A stretch of 64,000 bases of DNA, from NCBI GenBank assembly GCA_003344405.1, contig NOWV01000237.1, positions 1 to 64,000 on the forward strand, given 5' to 3'. Below the pieces are notes generated by a model. The model saw only the letters and a list, made by a program, of their open reading frames with translations. It was not told the DNA's origin and made no database searches. This DNA comes from Trichoplax sp. H2. Its lineage: Eukaryota; Placozoa; Uniplacotomia; Trichoplacea. Each line of letters starts with the position of its first letter. Within the stretch, counting starts at the first letter, position 1. A program made the position numbers and the translations under genes. Below, one piece after another: positions 51,201 to 62,901 of the stretch.

Positions 51201-53628
51201 CATGTACGTTAGACCCTTCAGACTTTAACTCGATGTTGCAGCATATAACTCTGAAGCATCAAGTTAAAATCGAAAGGGCCTAATGTACGTCTATATACTG
51301 ATCGTACTTATGCTACACAATTAGTCAATATTGTCTACGTGCATGCCATGTAATTGCTTTGTGTCGTTAGACGACGATGGAGAATACAGTAGAAGTGTTT
51401 CACGAATTATGAGACATTGATAACTATTATTAGATAACGTAAAGTAAAAAGCATAAGTACCCGTAAATACAGACGATTCTCAGTATATGAAGTATAACGA
51501 GCATGGGTTCTACTAGTAAAGTGTAAAGAAAGGGCATTAAGTGTAAGATACTATCAAATTCTGATCAGCAACGTAGTTACCCTTTATCTACTCCCAAAAC
51601 AGTTTACTCTGCACTGAGTTTACTTGAAACACAGTTATAGATTAAACTACGTCGCTAGACATCTTCACAGTCTAATAATTAAGTAATTAATACATAAGAG
51701 TATATATATATGTTATACTATACATATATACTGTATATTAATTAATTTATTAAATATATATATAGTAGTATGTACAATTGATTGTTTCGGCATCTGAATT
51801 CTAAATAATTCATTTTAAATTTTGGGGACTTATTTTTATGAACATAATTTTACGTTGGACAATTTCTTAGATACTATCAACAGTATCGTTGATTTAGGCC
51901 TGGTTTGGAGGTAGCCAGTATGCCATAATTTAGCATAATAATCAGTCATCACTGTAACAGTTGGCTATGTATAGAATTTTTTTAATTTTCGCATCAGATT
52001 TAGAGTTGGAAGATGGCGCTTCACAGAACTCTACATTACTGTATTGTAAGTCTGTAGCTATCTTGGAACTGAACAATGATAGTCAATCGCAGATAATGCA
52101 GCGAGATGAGAAACGACTTTCAGTACCGTAAAATATGGAGGCTTATTCATTTTTCTATTCATTTTATTATACTTATTTATACGGTACCAATGAAACCGTA
52201 CAATATACCATACCGCACAAAACCAACTTAGCAGCAGGTTAGCAGCTAATTTGAATGTTAAATCTCTTTCTTTTTAGTAATAACGTCGGTTATCTACCAC
52301 ATCCTTAACCTATCTCGAGTAGTGCAATCCTCATAAGTCAGACTATCATATTAGAATCATCACCTTGTAAATGACGATACACAAGCTTAACACTAAAGGT
52401 TGTAATTGTATGGATCCCTCGATCCGTGTAGGCCTGGTAAAAACGTCAATCATACGTCGATAGTATTAGTGAATTCATGAGTTAATATATCGTAGCGTTG
52501 CTATTTTTACATTTGCTTTGGGCATCGGGCAGTTATCCCAAATACTTGCTTAATCAAGGATTAGTCCTATCTGTTTGCCAAAGAGTGATTCTTCAGTACT
52601 AGTTGCTACAGTATTATTGGCCAATTTTTTTTCACAACGTCCTAGCTAATTTTCGTCAGTTGATGGTTTTTGCAAGGTGCTCAATGATGCTGACGACAGA
52701 TTAATTAGTGTCGATTATAACAGCTATAATGTAACGATACTCGATGTAAAATTTGAGCAGTTCACAGTGGAACATGTTGCATAATTATAATAAAAGGTAA
52801 CACATCAATAAATACCGCAATTCATGTGCGGAATTATTATAAACTATAGAATTTAGATGTAGAAATTCGTTTGAACTGCGCTATCATCTGGGAGCTATTG
52901 TTCATCATGAATCAACTTCTATTTAGTTCTAACCGTACATCTTTGTTATACTTTGGCGTAAAATATTCTCCATGATGCAGTATTATGCGAAGTAGAAACG
53001 AGATGAATTAGGAAAAGCCAAGAATAGTATTTTAATAATTGGATGTGACACACTCTAGTAATTAGGAAGCGAAAGAAATGTACTGCAGTTCTAAAGGTTG
53101 TTAAATAAAAGAAAAGGGGGAAAAATATTGCTGGTAGGCATCATTATGCAGTGATCGCCACGTTTAAGAAAGATCATACTCTTGGATTAATCAATATCAA
53201 CTTAGCTTTGATTGATCATATCCATCCTTATGCAGTATAACATTCATTTACGAGTGTTCAAAATGAAGCTGTTAATGCGAAGCTAATTTTATTACATCGT
53301 CGTCTTATTAGATACACTATAGAACATATATTAGATTTAACTACTGTACAGTATACTGTTATTCATTTGTTAACCGTTATGTTACAAATTGTTGAAGCTG
53401 ATCGTAAGCAATTTAATAATCGTAGTGACCGTATTTACAATTTTAGGCATCCTAAATGGTATTGATATACTGTACACGCGGAGATTGTCAATGTATTCTA
53501 TACATAAATAGATAGGACATTATGCGGGAGATAATAAAGGTAGTAATGCCATATGATAGACGGTAGAGATATAGTTAACCATGATGACAAATTTTATAGC
53601 ATGCAGAGTAAATTGTATCTATATAGAA
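48241..53628. other. large intergenic interval
   Basis: AT-rich, with no exon-like frames supported by splice sites or family resemblance; the longest open frames (for example 48530-48748 and 49771-49971) look random. It holds the MITE candidate at 51209-51283, an AT-rich stretch at about 51700-51770 with alternating TATATA, and a 9-bp-stem hairpin (GTCTCAATC ... GATTGAGAC) at 50678-50707. An unseen non-coding RNA gene cannot be excluded. Confidence 0.45.
51209..51283. mobile_element. MITE candidate with terminal inverted repeats and 6-bp target duplication
   Basis: The 75-bp unit starts TTAGACCCTTCAGACTTTAA and ends with the imperfect reverse complement (...TTAAAATCGAAAGGGCCTAA). Both sides are flanked by the direct repeat TGTACG (51203-51208 and 51284-51289), as expected for a target-site duplication. 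It is non-coding. Its outermost bases resemble those of the element at 18281 (TTAGGCCC). Confidence 0.6.
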
Positions 53629-54507
53629 TCAAATTCGAATCCAAACTGGAGAACATTTAATGCAATAATTTTTACCCAAGTTGTTATCCCAATGTTGAAT
53701 GCCTTGACATTGAAAACAGATAGCAAATTCTACCATTTCTACACCCTCTACCGGCACAATAATACGAAAAATAAACGTGTCGCTGTATCCTGTACAGGAA
53801 TTGGGATAATACTGGGCTTTAAGGTCCTTCCAAGTTTTCCAGCTATTAAAGGTATAACGTACAAAGACGGCTTTCTCAAAAGCAATATTACGAACTTTAA
53901 TAGTACCTTCGCAGTAGTTTTTGTTTATTACGCTATTTTCTAATTTGACCAGGTTATCTCGTAAGATATCATGGAAACCTGTTTGTGCTACTGGTTGTTC
54001 AAAGCACATTTCTAATAAAACAGTTCGCAGACTATTTGCTGTGAGATTAGAGTTAAATTTGCCAGTAGTAGGACAATCATCTTGAAAGAGTAGATCCGTT
54101 TTGCCATTGAAAGATGCTTTATCTTGCTTTTCATTATCCTTGTATATTTGTTCCTTGGAATTGGCTTTAAAAATAGTGGCTAATACTTTACCCGAAGTAT
54201 CGGCAAAGTGAACGCTTTTCCTCTTTTTGACAACGTGCTTCCTCATTATGCTAGCACCTCTTTGATTTTGATTGCCATTTTTGGTAACAACTGGATACTT
54301 TGCCGATTGTGCTTGATCAGAAGCGTTAGATGCACGATCATTGCTGCTATTGATATCAATTCGATTAAGTGCATCATCTAATGCCATTATGGTGTCGTGA
54401 TCCAAAAAGTCTTCACCGTCCTCCTGATCTTCTCCATAAATTGGTGGGGCAGAGTTTCTTCTCTTATTCTTGGATACGGCATTATTATTATCATCGTTGG
54501 AATCCAT
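53629..54507 (-). CDS. glycogen-targeting protein phosphatase 1 regulatory subunit (PPP1R3 family)
   Basis: Single-exon 292-aa frame. PPP1R3 subunits anchor PP1 on glycogen so that it activates glycogen synthase and inhibits phosphorylase. The PP1-docking RVxF motif is KSVHF (97-101), followed by AD as usual in the family. A CBM21 carbohydrate-binding domain spans about 165-285: CFEQP, F..ILRDN.VKLEN, GTIKVRNIAFEKAVFVRYT, a SW..W segment, SDTF.F, VEFAI, and WDNN.G.NY at the end. An N-terminal KRRNSAPP resembles the basic/Ser patch near the start of vertebrate members. It cannot be assigned to one vertebrate subtype (B, C, D, E or G), which arose later. The ATG at 54507 is the first in frame. 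A divergent paralogue lies 2.46 kb away. Confidence 0.9.
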   Translation of the reverse strand: MDSNDDNNNAVSKNKRRNSAPPIYGEDQEDGEDFLDHDTIMALDDALNRIDINSSNDRASNASDQAQSAKYPVVTKNGNQNQRGASIMRKHVVKKRKSVHFADTSGKVLATIFKANSKEQIYKDNEKQDKASFNGKTDLLFQDDCPTTGKFNSNLTANSLRTVLLEMCFEQPVAQTGFHDILRDNLVKLENSVINKNYCEGTIKVRNIAFEKAVFVRYTFNSWKTWKDLKAQYYPNSCTGYSDTFIFRIIVPVEGVEMVEFAICFQCQGIQHWDNNLGKNYCIKCSPVWIRI

Positions 54508-55936
54508 TTTTCATTGATTAGCCGTTGGTTATAAACTGCTGCCATGCACTGTACGCTGTATACAGTACAGTGGTGCTACAATGGATTTTTACTTGGTTAC
54601 TGCAATGGTTAAAATGTGATGATGGACTGTCCAAACTGAAGATGGTATTGTCGATTGCTTGCTACAGTGCCCTTATGTTGGTTTACTGGTGCAATCGCTT
54701 GGAGTTCATATCTACTAATACGATATTAATAATGTTGATTGTAAGTTTGCAAGGCGTAGAGTAAATTATCTTTCAACAAGAGTATAGTCTTTCAGTATTC
54801 TACCATGGATGTATTATATTGAATAGTACTGTATAGTCGGAAAAAGAATGTGTCGGTTAGTAGCACTATTGAACTAATGGTTGACCAAAGATTGTCCTGA
54901 ATAAAAGGTGAATCGATTCTAATTATTAGTATAATGATTATGGCGTTGTTGCTGGTTGTATTTGCCGCATCGTCCGTAGGATTTGCTACTTTTCTACAAG
55001 TACCTTGGATGGAAAGTACTCTAGTATTAGGATGTAATACCTACTGTATGCTTTGCTAAAATGATTGCAGTACCTTGAGTTACCGTTCTAAGGTGTACTA
55101 ATTGTCCAGCGAATTGAAATGAAAAGGGTGTTGTACTCTTTGGAAATAAAACTATCGATGTAGGAGTAAGTAGTGTTATTGCTGTAGTCGATCGATTAAT
55201 TAATTCTTGCTGTAAAGCTTTCTTCCTATTGTGCGGTGTGCACAACAGTACTTGCAGAGTGTTGCCAGCGTATGCTAGATTGTTCTTTTGGAAATTTCTA
55301 CTTTGTACCCTATCAATGTATCATCATCCTGTTGCAACTTGAATTTCAAGAGTTATAAGCAATGGTAATGACAGCAGTTGGCTCTCAACTCCTGCCACAA
55401 TCTCACTGGGTAAAGGAATAGATGGACTAGTGGTATATAGGATAAGATAGCGTTGTCCAACTTCCAATCTTGATCATCAAATCGATGCTCAGCTAAGTTG
55501 ATCATCATACAGTAATGTACAGTATCAAAAAGTAAACAATCAACAGCTCTGTGATGTAATTAGCAGTTTGGTAGAGTGCGCAGGTTACGTGGCCAGGCTA
55601 TAGTCAAGCACTAGACTGCAAGGTGTCAAGTCGTACCGGTACAACGATAGTGGTACTCAACTGGGTCCCAACCGGTCTCCATCCTTGTTGGACATGACAT
55701 TATGCGCAGGTATGAAGCTACAACTGGATCCTGTGCAATATTGCTGGCTACAATTGCATAGTGTAGCTATCCAGTTACTCAATACAGATACAATGACTAC
55801 AGCTCCTGTATCGATGGACAATCAGGGTGTTTTGCAATAACAAGCCGATTCTACACTACGTGACTAACTGCACGTTTCTAGTAGAAAGACGTAAACAACC
55901 AGGAAGTACTTGGACACTATGAGTGGTGGTAAACAG

Positions 55937-55944
55937 TGACGTCA
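55937..55944. promoter_or_regulatory. consensus cAMP-response element, copy 1
   Basis: TGACGTCA, the full 8-bp palindromic CRE bound by CREB/ATF factors, ~1.43 kb upstream of the minus-strand PPP1R3 gene and ~1.03-1.15 kb upstream of the plus-strand one. Binding is inferred from sequence only. Confidence 0.5.
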
Positions 55945-56207
55945 AAATAGAATCTGCTCGATTATAGGCCGCACTTGGATAGAGTACAGCATATTATAAT
56001 AGGGAATAATCTTATGCTGGATCATCCGTGCCAGTTGATTTAGTTTCTCACTACTGTACGATACCCTATATAATGCTATGGATGGCTTACATGTGTCTAT
56101 TTTTCGCTGTGATTTCACTGTACAGTACGATACTATACACTGTACACTGTACTGTACTGTACTGTAGTTCAGCTTAACGCGACGTGTTGACCAGTGTTGA
56201 TACCAAG

Positions 56208-56215
56208 TGACGTCA
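56208..56215. promoter_or_regulatory. consensus cAMP-response element, copy 2
   Basis: A second perfect TGACGTCA, 271 bp from the first. These are the only two full CREs I noticed in the window. Confidence 0.5.
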
Positions 56216-56964
56216 CAACCAACAAGGTTAATAATTCAATATAATGTTAATAATTATATTAATTAATCCAGGCTATAGAAATCACTTGGCGGACGTGATG
56301 GAGTGTTTTTGGCCCTCGGGCAACATGTCCTTTCTTCTGGCTGTCCGTTGTGATCCCATCGATCATGCATTGTCGGCATGCTTAGCCATTGCGTCACAGG
56401 TTGAATAAAAGAAAAAGTTTAAAAGTCAAATAATTTTCAGCAGTGCTTATTCGTCAACCGAAGCCAATGGAAATCATGCCATAGTCATGATCATCATCAT
56501 GATGTCCAGAATCGTATGAGACTCTTCCATGGATGATTTATCATTTTTCTGATAGACTTTACGATATACCATTGATCGATTATTGATACCTGAAAGAAAG
56601 TCATCACTCAGCAGACTTACTGACTTGGCTGTCGATTGACTACCGGCATAAATGAGGAAAACAAGATTGGCGAGAAGAAGAAGAAACACGCAAGACAACC
56701 TCTAGGTAGACTGCAATAGACTAGAAATTATCGACAAGTGACTACTCTACCTACTCAGCAGGCGGAACCAACAAGAAGTGATCGGGAATTACCCTCGTTG
56801 GCCGAACCCCTAACGCAACTTGACTTTATTTTTTATTGGATGGTCAGCAAATACCACCGCCAAGATTCCATTAATTGCTTAAGTAAATTATTATTCAAGG
56901 TAAGTTGCAACGGAATGATACGAATTTGTAGACTTTTGCCAATTGTATTTTGACACAATAGCGA

Positions 56965-58158
56965 TTGAATTGTAAGCTATCGTTGGACACTTCCGTTCAC
57001 CCAAGGCTAACGATTCTGTGCAAAGAATTAAAACGCATGTACAATCAATCCATTTCAAAGTTTTCTTTCATTTTTGCATTTCTTAGGAGCATGATCTACA
57101 GTGATTCCAATTCTCATAGCAGGCTGCCTATGGAGCGTACTAATCCTACCGATGTTCAGATGCCAATGCAATTTAATCTCGTAAGCAACTTGACCAAAAG
57201 AAACACTGCCGATGCTATATTACCTTTCGGTCAATTGAACGATTTGGTTGACTGCTTCACTCAAGCTTCATTAACAAGCAGCAACGATGACCAATTGCCC
57301 ATGCGAACGAGCGCTAGTCTTGAGCACAATTTATTAAGTACAACCGTGGATAACAACTTCCAGGCAGAAAAGACGTTACGCCAATGTCATAGCGATAACG
57401 ATATTCGTCCTCGGAAACCAAAGGTCAAGAAACCCTTTCACAAAAAATCGGTTCGTTTTGCCGACAGCTTAGGCATGCAATTAGTCACCATCTACGAACT
57501 ATCATCGCAATCAGTAGTAGCAGAAAGCAACAATAATTCAAAAGCATCGCCTACTGACGCGACTAAGAACCTTGCGTCTAACCAACATCAGCATCGTCAA
57601 ACGAATTGCTGCACAGAAATACGCAAAGTGAATTTATTCGACTTTAAATGTACTATCGTCGATCAAGCTATGAATAGAAATTATTGTAAATTAAACAAGA
57701 CGTTAAAATTATGTTTCGATCAGCCAGCACAGGATAACAATTTCACTTCCAACCTGAAGAAAAATTTTATCCAATTAGAAAAAGTCACACTGAAAGAACA
57801 ACTGCGTGTGATTGGTGATGTGAAAGTTAGAAATATTGCCTATGAAAAAGCTGTCACGGTCCGATATACTTTGGATTCTTGGAAAACATGCAATGACATG
57901 GCTGCTCAATATAAGTGTAGTTCGGAGAATGGTATTGTAGATACTTTCTCCTTCACTTTAACTTTGCCAACTAATTTATTTGTGGAAAAATTAGAATTTG
58001 CAATCAAGTATGATTGTAATAGTACGTCTTATTGGGACAATAATAATAACCATAATTACGTTATCAAGGTCATTTCAGTAAAAGATGAAAGCGATTCTCG
58101 ATTAAATTCTAGTGGAATGGCACTTTTGAATCATAGAATGAGCCATCATTTCTTATGA
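56965..58158 (+). CDS. glycogen-targeting PP1 regulatory subunit (PPP1R3 family), second copy
   Basis: Single open frame of up to 397 aa. The PP1-docking motif is KSVRF (161-165) followed by AD. A CBM21 domain spans about 247-370: CFDQP, F.SNLKKNFIQLEK, GDVKVRNIAYEKAVTVRYT, SWKT, VDTF.FTL, LEFAI, and YWDNN.N.NY. It shares most of these residues with the divergent neighbour, so the two are paralogues. The start is uncertain: a pyrimidine tract and AG at 57073-57086 form a strong acceptor just before Met43 (57091), so residues 1-42 may be intron and translation may begin MIYSDSN. AATAAA at 58423-58428 is a plausible poly(A) signal. The ~75 residues between RVxF and CBM21 are low-complexity and Asn/Gln-rich. 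Confidence 0.88.
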   Translation: MNCKLSLDTSVHPRLTILCKELKRMYNQSISKFSFIFAFLRSMIYSDSNSHSRLPMERTNPTDVQMPMQFNLVSNLTKRNTADAILPFGQLNDLVDCFTQASLTSSNDDQLPMRTSASLEHNLLSTTVDNNFQAEKTLRQCHSDNDIRPRKPKVKKPFHKKSVRFADSLGMQLVTIYELSSQSVVAESNNNSKASPTDATKNLASNQHQHRQTNCCTEIRKVNLFDFKCTIVDQAMNRNYCKLNKTLKLCFDQPAQDNNFTSNLKKNFIQLEKVTLKEQLRVIGDVKVRNIAYEKAVTVRYTLDSWKTCNDMAAQYKCSSENGIVDTFSFTLTLPTNLFVEKLEFAIKYDCNSTSYWDNNNNHNYVIKVISVKDESDSRLNSSGMALLNHRMSHHFL

Positions 58159-61100
58159 TGATGAATTATTCTCACTTTTGAAGTAAATCAATATCGTTTG
58201 AAAGTACTGCAGCTTTTCTACACTACTACTTCTTAATCACAATTGCGTACGGAATGTGTGTAAAAAACTTACCGTTGTCAAGATAACTCGATATCTATGA
58301 GTATGATATCCGAAAGAGGGCTCAATTGCGAAGAGTATTATTCTATAGTTAACCTTGCATTTCTTGTTGCCTACTACTATTCTTTCTTTTCCAATTTATT
58401 ACCATGTATCTAAACAACATATAATAAATAACTGGATATTTATTAATTCATAGTAAACTGTACAGTCTATCATTTGTCAATTGCATCTGTATTTGTGTTC
58501 GCTTACGGTACGATGAAGTAAAATGATCAACGTCAAGCTAAAAAATTGAAATGCAAAGGACTAAAGTTGATTCATTGAACTGTCCGTACACGCAGGCAAC
58601 TGTAACCACAGTCAAAAGAGATTGAACTATTATCATCATTATCGTAACCATAAATCATTTAGAGTACTTAAGACGTTTATACAGCGCTTGGCGCTTAAGT
58701 TGATGTTTTCAAGACTCTCTAAAACTAATTTCAGCCACGACTTTACTGTCTTGTTTTACTTTTTTGATGTAAATGGCTCAAGCCAAAATGAATAAAAAAA
58801 CGTTTTCTTCTATGGGCTACAGCTTGTGAACCACTTTAACTTTTTCTTTATTTGAAAACCATGGATACACGTATTCAAAAATTTTTCTCACCTCCATAGT
58901 CGAATTAGTGTAACGTCTTATGCTATACAATGTACCAAGAAGCTCTCAGGTAAAAAGTTTCTCCCCAAATTTGCCGGTCCTCAAGGGTTTGGATAAAGAA
59001 TATGCAGGAAAATAATTGGCTTGTACGTGATTGACTTACAAGACACAATAATAACAATAATAACTATAGATGACGTATTGATTCGGTAACAATCCCAACT
59101 TGTTCCTATTGTACATTAATTCAATACATGGCGGTTATTCAAACAAATTTAGCGCAACTGGCATCATCGTTCCTATTGTCTACCAATGTTCCTGTCTTTG
59201 TTTTCATTTGTTTCTATTCAATGACTACAATAAATAACGTATGATGATGAGTTAACGGTCATCGGTATGAAATTAGGATAAAAAATTTTTTTTGTCAGCA
59301 TGAGTGCTGAACCTCATTAGGGAACCATATTGATTACCTTGTGGATAGATCATGTTGTCGATCAATGTTCAAATCATTGCAAGATTGGAACACCTTGACG
59401 TCCAATCTGATACTGGACTTTAATTAGACCTTTTACCTTTTATTTTATTTTTTTTTTTTGGCTGTGGGCAGTGAATGAGGTTGAGACAGATCGTAGGCTT
59501 ACGGTATCATTTTAGTCATCATGTCTACGATAGTAGACTATGCTGCTAGCTGTAATTAAATTACAGTACAACAATTAATCCTCTGTCATTTACTGTACTG
59601 CGTGAACAGTGGACATTTGTTAACGCTGTTTTAACAATTGTAGCATTCATCGATTTATTTGTTTATTTATTAAATTGTCATTAAATTTGGGGGATAAGAA
59701 TCGACTAGCGGATCAGTATGGTATCAATCAGTGATAGCTACCATAAACAAAGTCAAATTATATGCATGCTGTGAGCTGAAGTAGACGGTGGCGTAAATGT
59801 ATCACGGACGACTAAAAGAAAGAAACTGTATTCTGCCAATTTATGCGACATTATTATTATGACTGGACAATCGATTGATTAAAGAATGTGAAAGTATGCA
59901 TTTTACAACTATTGAAATGAAAGCTTATAATTTCGGGGTGGCGTGTCGATATGTTGTACAGTACAAGCTGTTCTTGATGAGTGCATTGAAAAAAAAAATC
60001 GTCGTAGCCCGTCAATGCTTTTATACTTCATGATCAACGAACGCTGTGACAATATCTTTAAATTACTCAGCTAAAGGCTTGTATCATTAATTCATGATGC
60101 TAGTGCTTTTAAATAAATAATTATAAAAGGAAAATTACGAATGTTATGACATAGGCTGATTTAAATTAATTTGCGATACTTAACTAGAGGATTATCAACT
60201 AATCGTAACAATGTATGGCTTTCAATCATGGGGCTACAATACTTGTATACCGTGTACGGGACGATTTTATCGATTTTGAACTGAAATAGATAAACTGTTC
60301 AAACTATCTTGAGTGCATGTAATGCACTTATATGAGAGGCGATCTTATCTAATATCTTCTGCAGTTGTTAATATCGACGTGTTTACTATCTATACAGTAC
60401 TCTACGGTCTGCATGTACAGTATTAATTATATACATATAAATCATATAAGGTATTAGATTACTCATATACATACGTGCATACCGTTTTAGTCACGCATCA
60501 TTAATGGACAAATTATTTGCTTTAACCAAATTGAATCATTCTTAAGAAGGGTTAAATATTCTGACACCCAATATTTATGCCCCATGATTACTAAATGTTG
60601 CCTCTAGTTACATATTAGCTATCATCGTCCTATCGTATTAGCTACCAATTAACACGGCACATATAGTTGTTTAAGTCCGAATGATATAAGGATGAAGATA
60701 TAGAGGCCAATTAAATTGACAATGGATTGAATTGGCAAATAATGCCTGTAGGTAAGATATCTGCATTTGAGAATATGAAATAATGTTGGCATTGTGAATT
60801 TTTCTTCGCACTGCATAATACTTCACTTGTTATATTCTTCTTATATAGAGTGACAAGTAACAATCCACCAGGAGCAATTGCTTCTGTAATTATAATTAGT
60901 ATCGCTATTGTATTGTTCTCATTTTGTGTGATAATCTAGGAGAGTAGCTATGGCTATAGCTGTGCTTGAACAGCATAATTTACTGTGGTGCTGCAGCTTG
61001 AAAAGAACAGACGAATATGTAAAGCGAACATTTTCCTCCAAAACATACTCGTATCTAGCTGTATAGAATTTCTCTATTGTCCGCTCAGTAACTATTTGAC

Positions 61101-62534
61101 TGAATCCAATTAAGCTTATAGCACCAATTACCCATTTTGATACAATACTACTATCGAGTCTGCACTCAGCATACGGTACGTATAAAGTAAAGTAACTGGC
61201 ATTATGCACAATATTCTACGTGTACAATATAATACACTATAACGCTCTGAACATTTTATCGTCCAAATTAGTTAACAGACGATCGGATAGTTACTACTGT
61301 AATTTAGAAGATTGATCCTGTAAGCGAGATAGTTGGTATAACATGCAATAGATGATGTAGTCTTTCTTCTCGTAGCCAGTGGCTATGATGACAATGCTGA
61401 TATTATATATGCTATACTAATAGGCAAGAACGATCGTCCAAATTTGAACAACCAACTCTATGCTCACTGATACAACAATGTGTAATGCTGGTATAGTAAA
61501 GTGCAGCATTATGATCATTCCCATGCTGCATTTCATTATGATTAACTGATTGCACTAAAATTAATTATTGCATGCTTCAAAACACAGAAAATGCAAGTGT
61601 CTAAGTTCAAGTTCAATTATTGAAATATACTATATTTATCGTTGCTACCATCTCAACCACAACTTTTATAAGATTAATCCAACTAACAAATAGTTATATA
61701 AGGAAATACTGCACTGCATAGACCAACTATAAAACATAAATTAATGATTTCTCTAAAAACAACGCATAAATTATTAGGACACTTAGAGAATCCGACGTTT
61801 ATCCGATAATACTATCGTAATTAGATTTCATATAAGATCGCTACACTGTACCAAGGGGTTCCAACTGGAATTAATAATGAAAAGTTAATGTATTTGATAA
61901 AACAGATTTGTGACGACGACATAAAAACTGTCTTATAAATAAGATATCCAACATGATAATAATGGCATACGTATGTCCAATTTCTGATACACAATATAGA
62001 AGAATTAAGACAGTATATAAATTCAAAATAGCAAATAATGCCAAATGGACGAATAATATTCATCGGCTAAAAAAGAAAGGGATTAGCAATAAATTAAGTG
62101 AAATAAATTTAAATAATAACTTTTCTGAAGTGAAAATACAGAAAATTCTAGATATAGAGATACTAAATAAGCACAGACCAAATAGAGAGATGACTGCACA
62201 TAAAAATTTGAATGTATACTGCATATCTTTTGGATCACTAATAAATAATACAGTATGACGAGTAAATACATAGAGCAAGAAGTGTCTATAAAATTAAAAG
62301 GTTCGAAAAGAACGAGTGTAAAACAGAAATTTGATGACAAATAAACAAGCTTCACAGCTTATATAACTATCCTTATAAGGTTTTGTTTTTAAACGTAAAA
62401 AGTGTAACCGTTGATAGCTGTGTGTACGAAAATATTAATCAACCAGCTTTTGCTTCTAATGTATTTACTTGTAAAACATCATACTATGCCAAATATGAAA
62501 GAATCAGAATATCAATATATAAACATATATATAT
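58159..62534. other. intergenic interval, nothing recognised
   Basis: AT-rich. Open frames at 60919-61209 (-) and around 61821-62355 (both strands) lack ATG starts, splice support or family resemblance, and the latter lie in very AT-rich DNA. I see no RNA gene. Confidence 0.45.
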
Positions 62535-62547
62535 GATAATAATAATG

Positions 62548-62616
<69 letters not shown>

Positions 62617-62642
62617 TTAATAAGAATAATAATAATAATAAT
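62535..62642 (+). repeat. (AAT)n microsatellite, ~108 bp
   Basis: Nearly pure ATA/AAT repeat with a few interruptions (GATAAT at the start, AATATTAATAAGAAT near the end). It gives a poly-isoleucine frame when translated, which is an artefact. Confidence 0.97.
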
Positions 62643-62901
62643 TTAAAATGTGCAACTCGCATTAAACTCTACATATCATAAAAGCACATCAAAAACTAGT
62701 TAAGTTACAAAGATACTTGCATTAAATTTAATTCTCACCAAACATAGAATAGAAAAAGAGACAAAAATGGTAGAAAAAACTAATTAACGAAGATTATGAT
62801 CAAATTTTCACTACAGGAAACTTGGTAAGAAGAATTTTGGTAACAGAAAAAATGGAAAAGATAAGAAAGAAAAGTTTAACTTGGCTAATAATTTCTCTTT
62901 T

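Larger units (their letters stand above)
54508..56964. other. spacer between the divergent PPP1R3 paralogues
   Basis: This holds the two consensus CREs (55937-55944, 56208-56215), GTAC palindrome clusters at 54545-54570 and 56120-56165, and a hydrophobic open frame at 56474-56698 (-) discussed as a finding. No other exons are supported. Confidence 0.5.

Noticed and set aside
60919-61209. 96-codon open frame on the minus strand
   Set aside because: No ATG start, no splice partners, no recognisable domain.
62383-62646. Open frame ending in a long poly-isoleucine run
   Set aside because: Artefact of the (AAT)n microsatellite.
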